The position numbers were made by a program, and so were the translations under genes. A DNA stretch of 64,000 nt from NCBI GenBank assembly GCA_018713255.1, contig DVFL01000005.1, positions 1 through 64,000 of the forward strand, in the 5' to 3' direction. Positions 63,411-64,000 of this stretch are shown in pieces. The stretch's first letter is position 1. Each line of letters starts with the position of its first letter. The DNA comes from Candidatus Cottocaccamicrobium excrementipullorum (lineage in GTDB: Bacteria > Bacillota > Clostridia > Lachnospirales > Lachnospiraceae). The notes beneath the pieces were generated by a model that searched no databases, was not told the origin of the DNA, and was given only the letters and a program-made list of their open reading frames with translations.

Positions 63411-64000
63411 TTACAGCTTCTCCAGATGATCGCTGCGCATCGTCAATACCAGCGGTTTTTCCCCGAAGCGGCTGCGAACAGCGGCAAAAATCTCCTCTGT
63501 GTAGCCGGGAGCTGCAATCAAAATCACATCTGCCGGATGTTCCAGAAAATGCTCCGGCGGCACAATGGGCACATGGGAAGCCGGAGCAAATCGTCCCTGC
63601 TTAAAAGGGGCAGAATCGATGATATACTCCGCCGCCTCTCCCAGGCAGGTGGTGGACGCCAAGGTAAAGCCCTGATGGCTGGCTCCCCACAGGCAGAAGG
63701 TTTTCTTTTCTGCCCTTAGTCTCTCCCGCAGTTCCTCTGCCTCCCTGACAATGGTCCGGCGGCTCTTCTCCAGGAGGGAAAAATCCGGCGTTTTCCCAGA
63801 CTTTCCATTGCCGCACAAAACCGATGCCTGCTTCTCTCCCTGGTCTGTGCGTTTTACAATCACCGAACAAGTATCCCGGTTCACCAGTTCCTTTTCCAGT
63901 ACCGTAAATCCATGAAGAGAGAGAAGTTCCTCCAAAGTTTCAAAACTGTAATAAGCTAAATGATCTGGAATCAATTCATAGTATCCGTCATACTGAAGAA
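63411..64000 (-). CDS. C-methyltransferase-like protein, C-terminal part (5' end outside the window)
   Basis: About 196 residues to the window edge; the frame stays open through base 64000, so the start is beyond. The visible part matches the C-terminal domain of sugar C-methyltransferases (Methyltransf_14): FYEFIPDHLNY-like YYELIPDHLAYYSFETLEEL, then LWGASHQGFTLASTTCL, IIDSAPFKQGRFAPASHVP and ADVILIAAPGYTEEI. The SAM-binding domain is not in view. Probably modifies a nucleotide sugar for the polysaccharide. Confidence 0.85.
   Translation of the reverse strand, partial: LQYDGYYELIPDHLAYYSFETLEELLSLHGFTVLEKELVNRDTCSVIVKRTDQGEKQASVLCGNGKSGKTPDFSLLEKSRRTIVREAEELRERLRAEKKTFCLWGASHQGFTLASTTCLGEAAEYIIDSAPFKQGRFAPASHVPIVPPEHFLEHPADVILIAAPGYTEEIFAAVRSRFGEKPLVLTMRSDHLEKL

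Overview
The window looks like a chromosomal segment of a low-to-mid GC Firmicute of the Lachnospiraceae type (Clostridium cluster XIVa). The evidence is the Firmicute S10-spc-alpha gene order with a KOW-domain gene between map and infA, a four-cysteine S14, an ECF transporter plus truA downstream of rplQ, a SCIFF peptide with its radical SAM maturase, TIGR04086/tgt/yajC neighbours, choline-binding-type wall repeats and sortase-assembled pili. Species cannot be fixed from sequence alone. Almost every gene lies on the minus strand. I saw no rRNA, tRNA, CRISPR array, insertion sequence or prophage.

Region by region. (1) 1-5.3 kb: ecfA1-ecfA2-ecfT-truA-rplM-rpsI, with a near-consensus promoter before ecfA1 and a perfect one before rplM. 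TruA carries a fused C-terminal GNAT domain. (2) 5.4-7.9 kb: two paralogous secreted wall-binding-repeat proteins, with their own promoter and terminator, sit between rplQ and ecfA1, which are normally adjacent. (3) 8.0-24.9 kb: the ribosomal supercluster from rpsJ (24.6 kb) to rplQ (8.1 kb), including secY, adk, map, infA, rpmJ and rpoA. It has two clear promoters, one before rpsJ and one before rpmJ, and several long hairpin-rich spacers. The str genes (rpsL, rpsG, fusA, tuf) are not next to it; a third wall-binding-repeat protein precedes it instead.

(4) 26.6-27.6 kb: a plus-strand rRNA-methyltransferase-like gene. (5) 27.6-35.3 kb: a five-gene sortase/pilus operon consisting of a large surface protein, a major pilin with a beta-helix-like module, a class C sortase, a proline-rich minor pilin and a second sortase. 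(6) 35.4-39.3 kb: M28 peptidase, GNAT and membrane acyltransferase. (7) 39.4-43.8 kb: a GldG/DUF4340-type ABC exporter operon. (8) 43.9-48.9 kb: a HAD hydrolase, the SCIFF-scfB-tgt-yajC operon, a TIGR04086 membrane protein and an LspA-like signal peptidase.

(9) 49.0-54.2 kb: three proteolysis genes, namely a Csp-like subtilase, a divergent stand-alone ClpX and an HtrA protease with a glutamine/glycine repeat region. (10) 54.4-64 kb: the distal part of a surface-polysaccharide operon, with a partial methyltransferase, a CbADH-like alcohol dehydrogenase, three family 2 glycosyltransferases, a polyprenyl-phosphate sugar transferase and an LCP ligase. Regions 2, 5, 9 and 10 together describe construction and maintenance of the cell surface, placed around core translation genes.

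The most interesting items are the TruA-GNAT fusion, the ClpX paralog with changed IGF and RKH loops, wall-protein genes inserted in the ribosomal cluster, structured spacers and a repeated 24-nt element in the ribosomal operon, and the beta-helix pilin operon with a long hairpin ahead of its sortase gene. None of these amounts to a proven new system.
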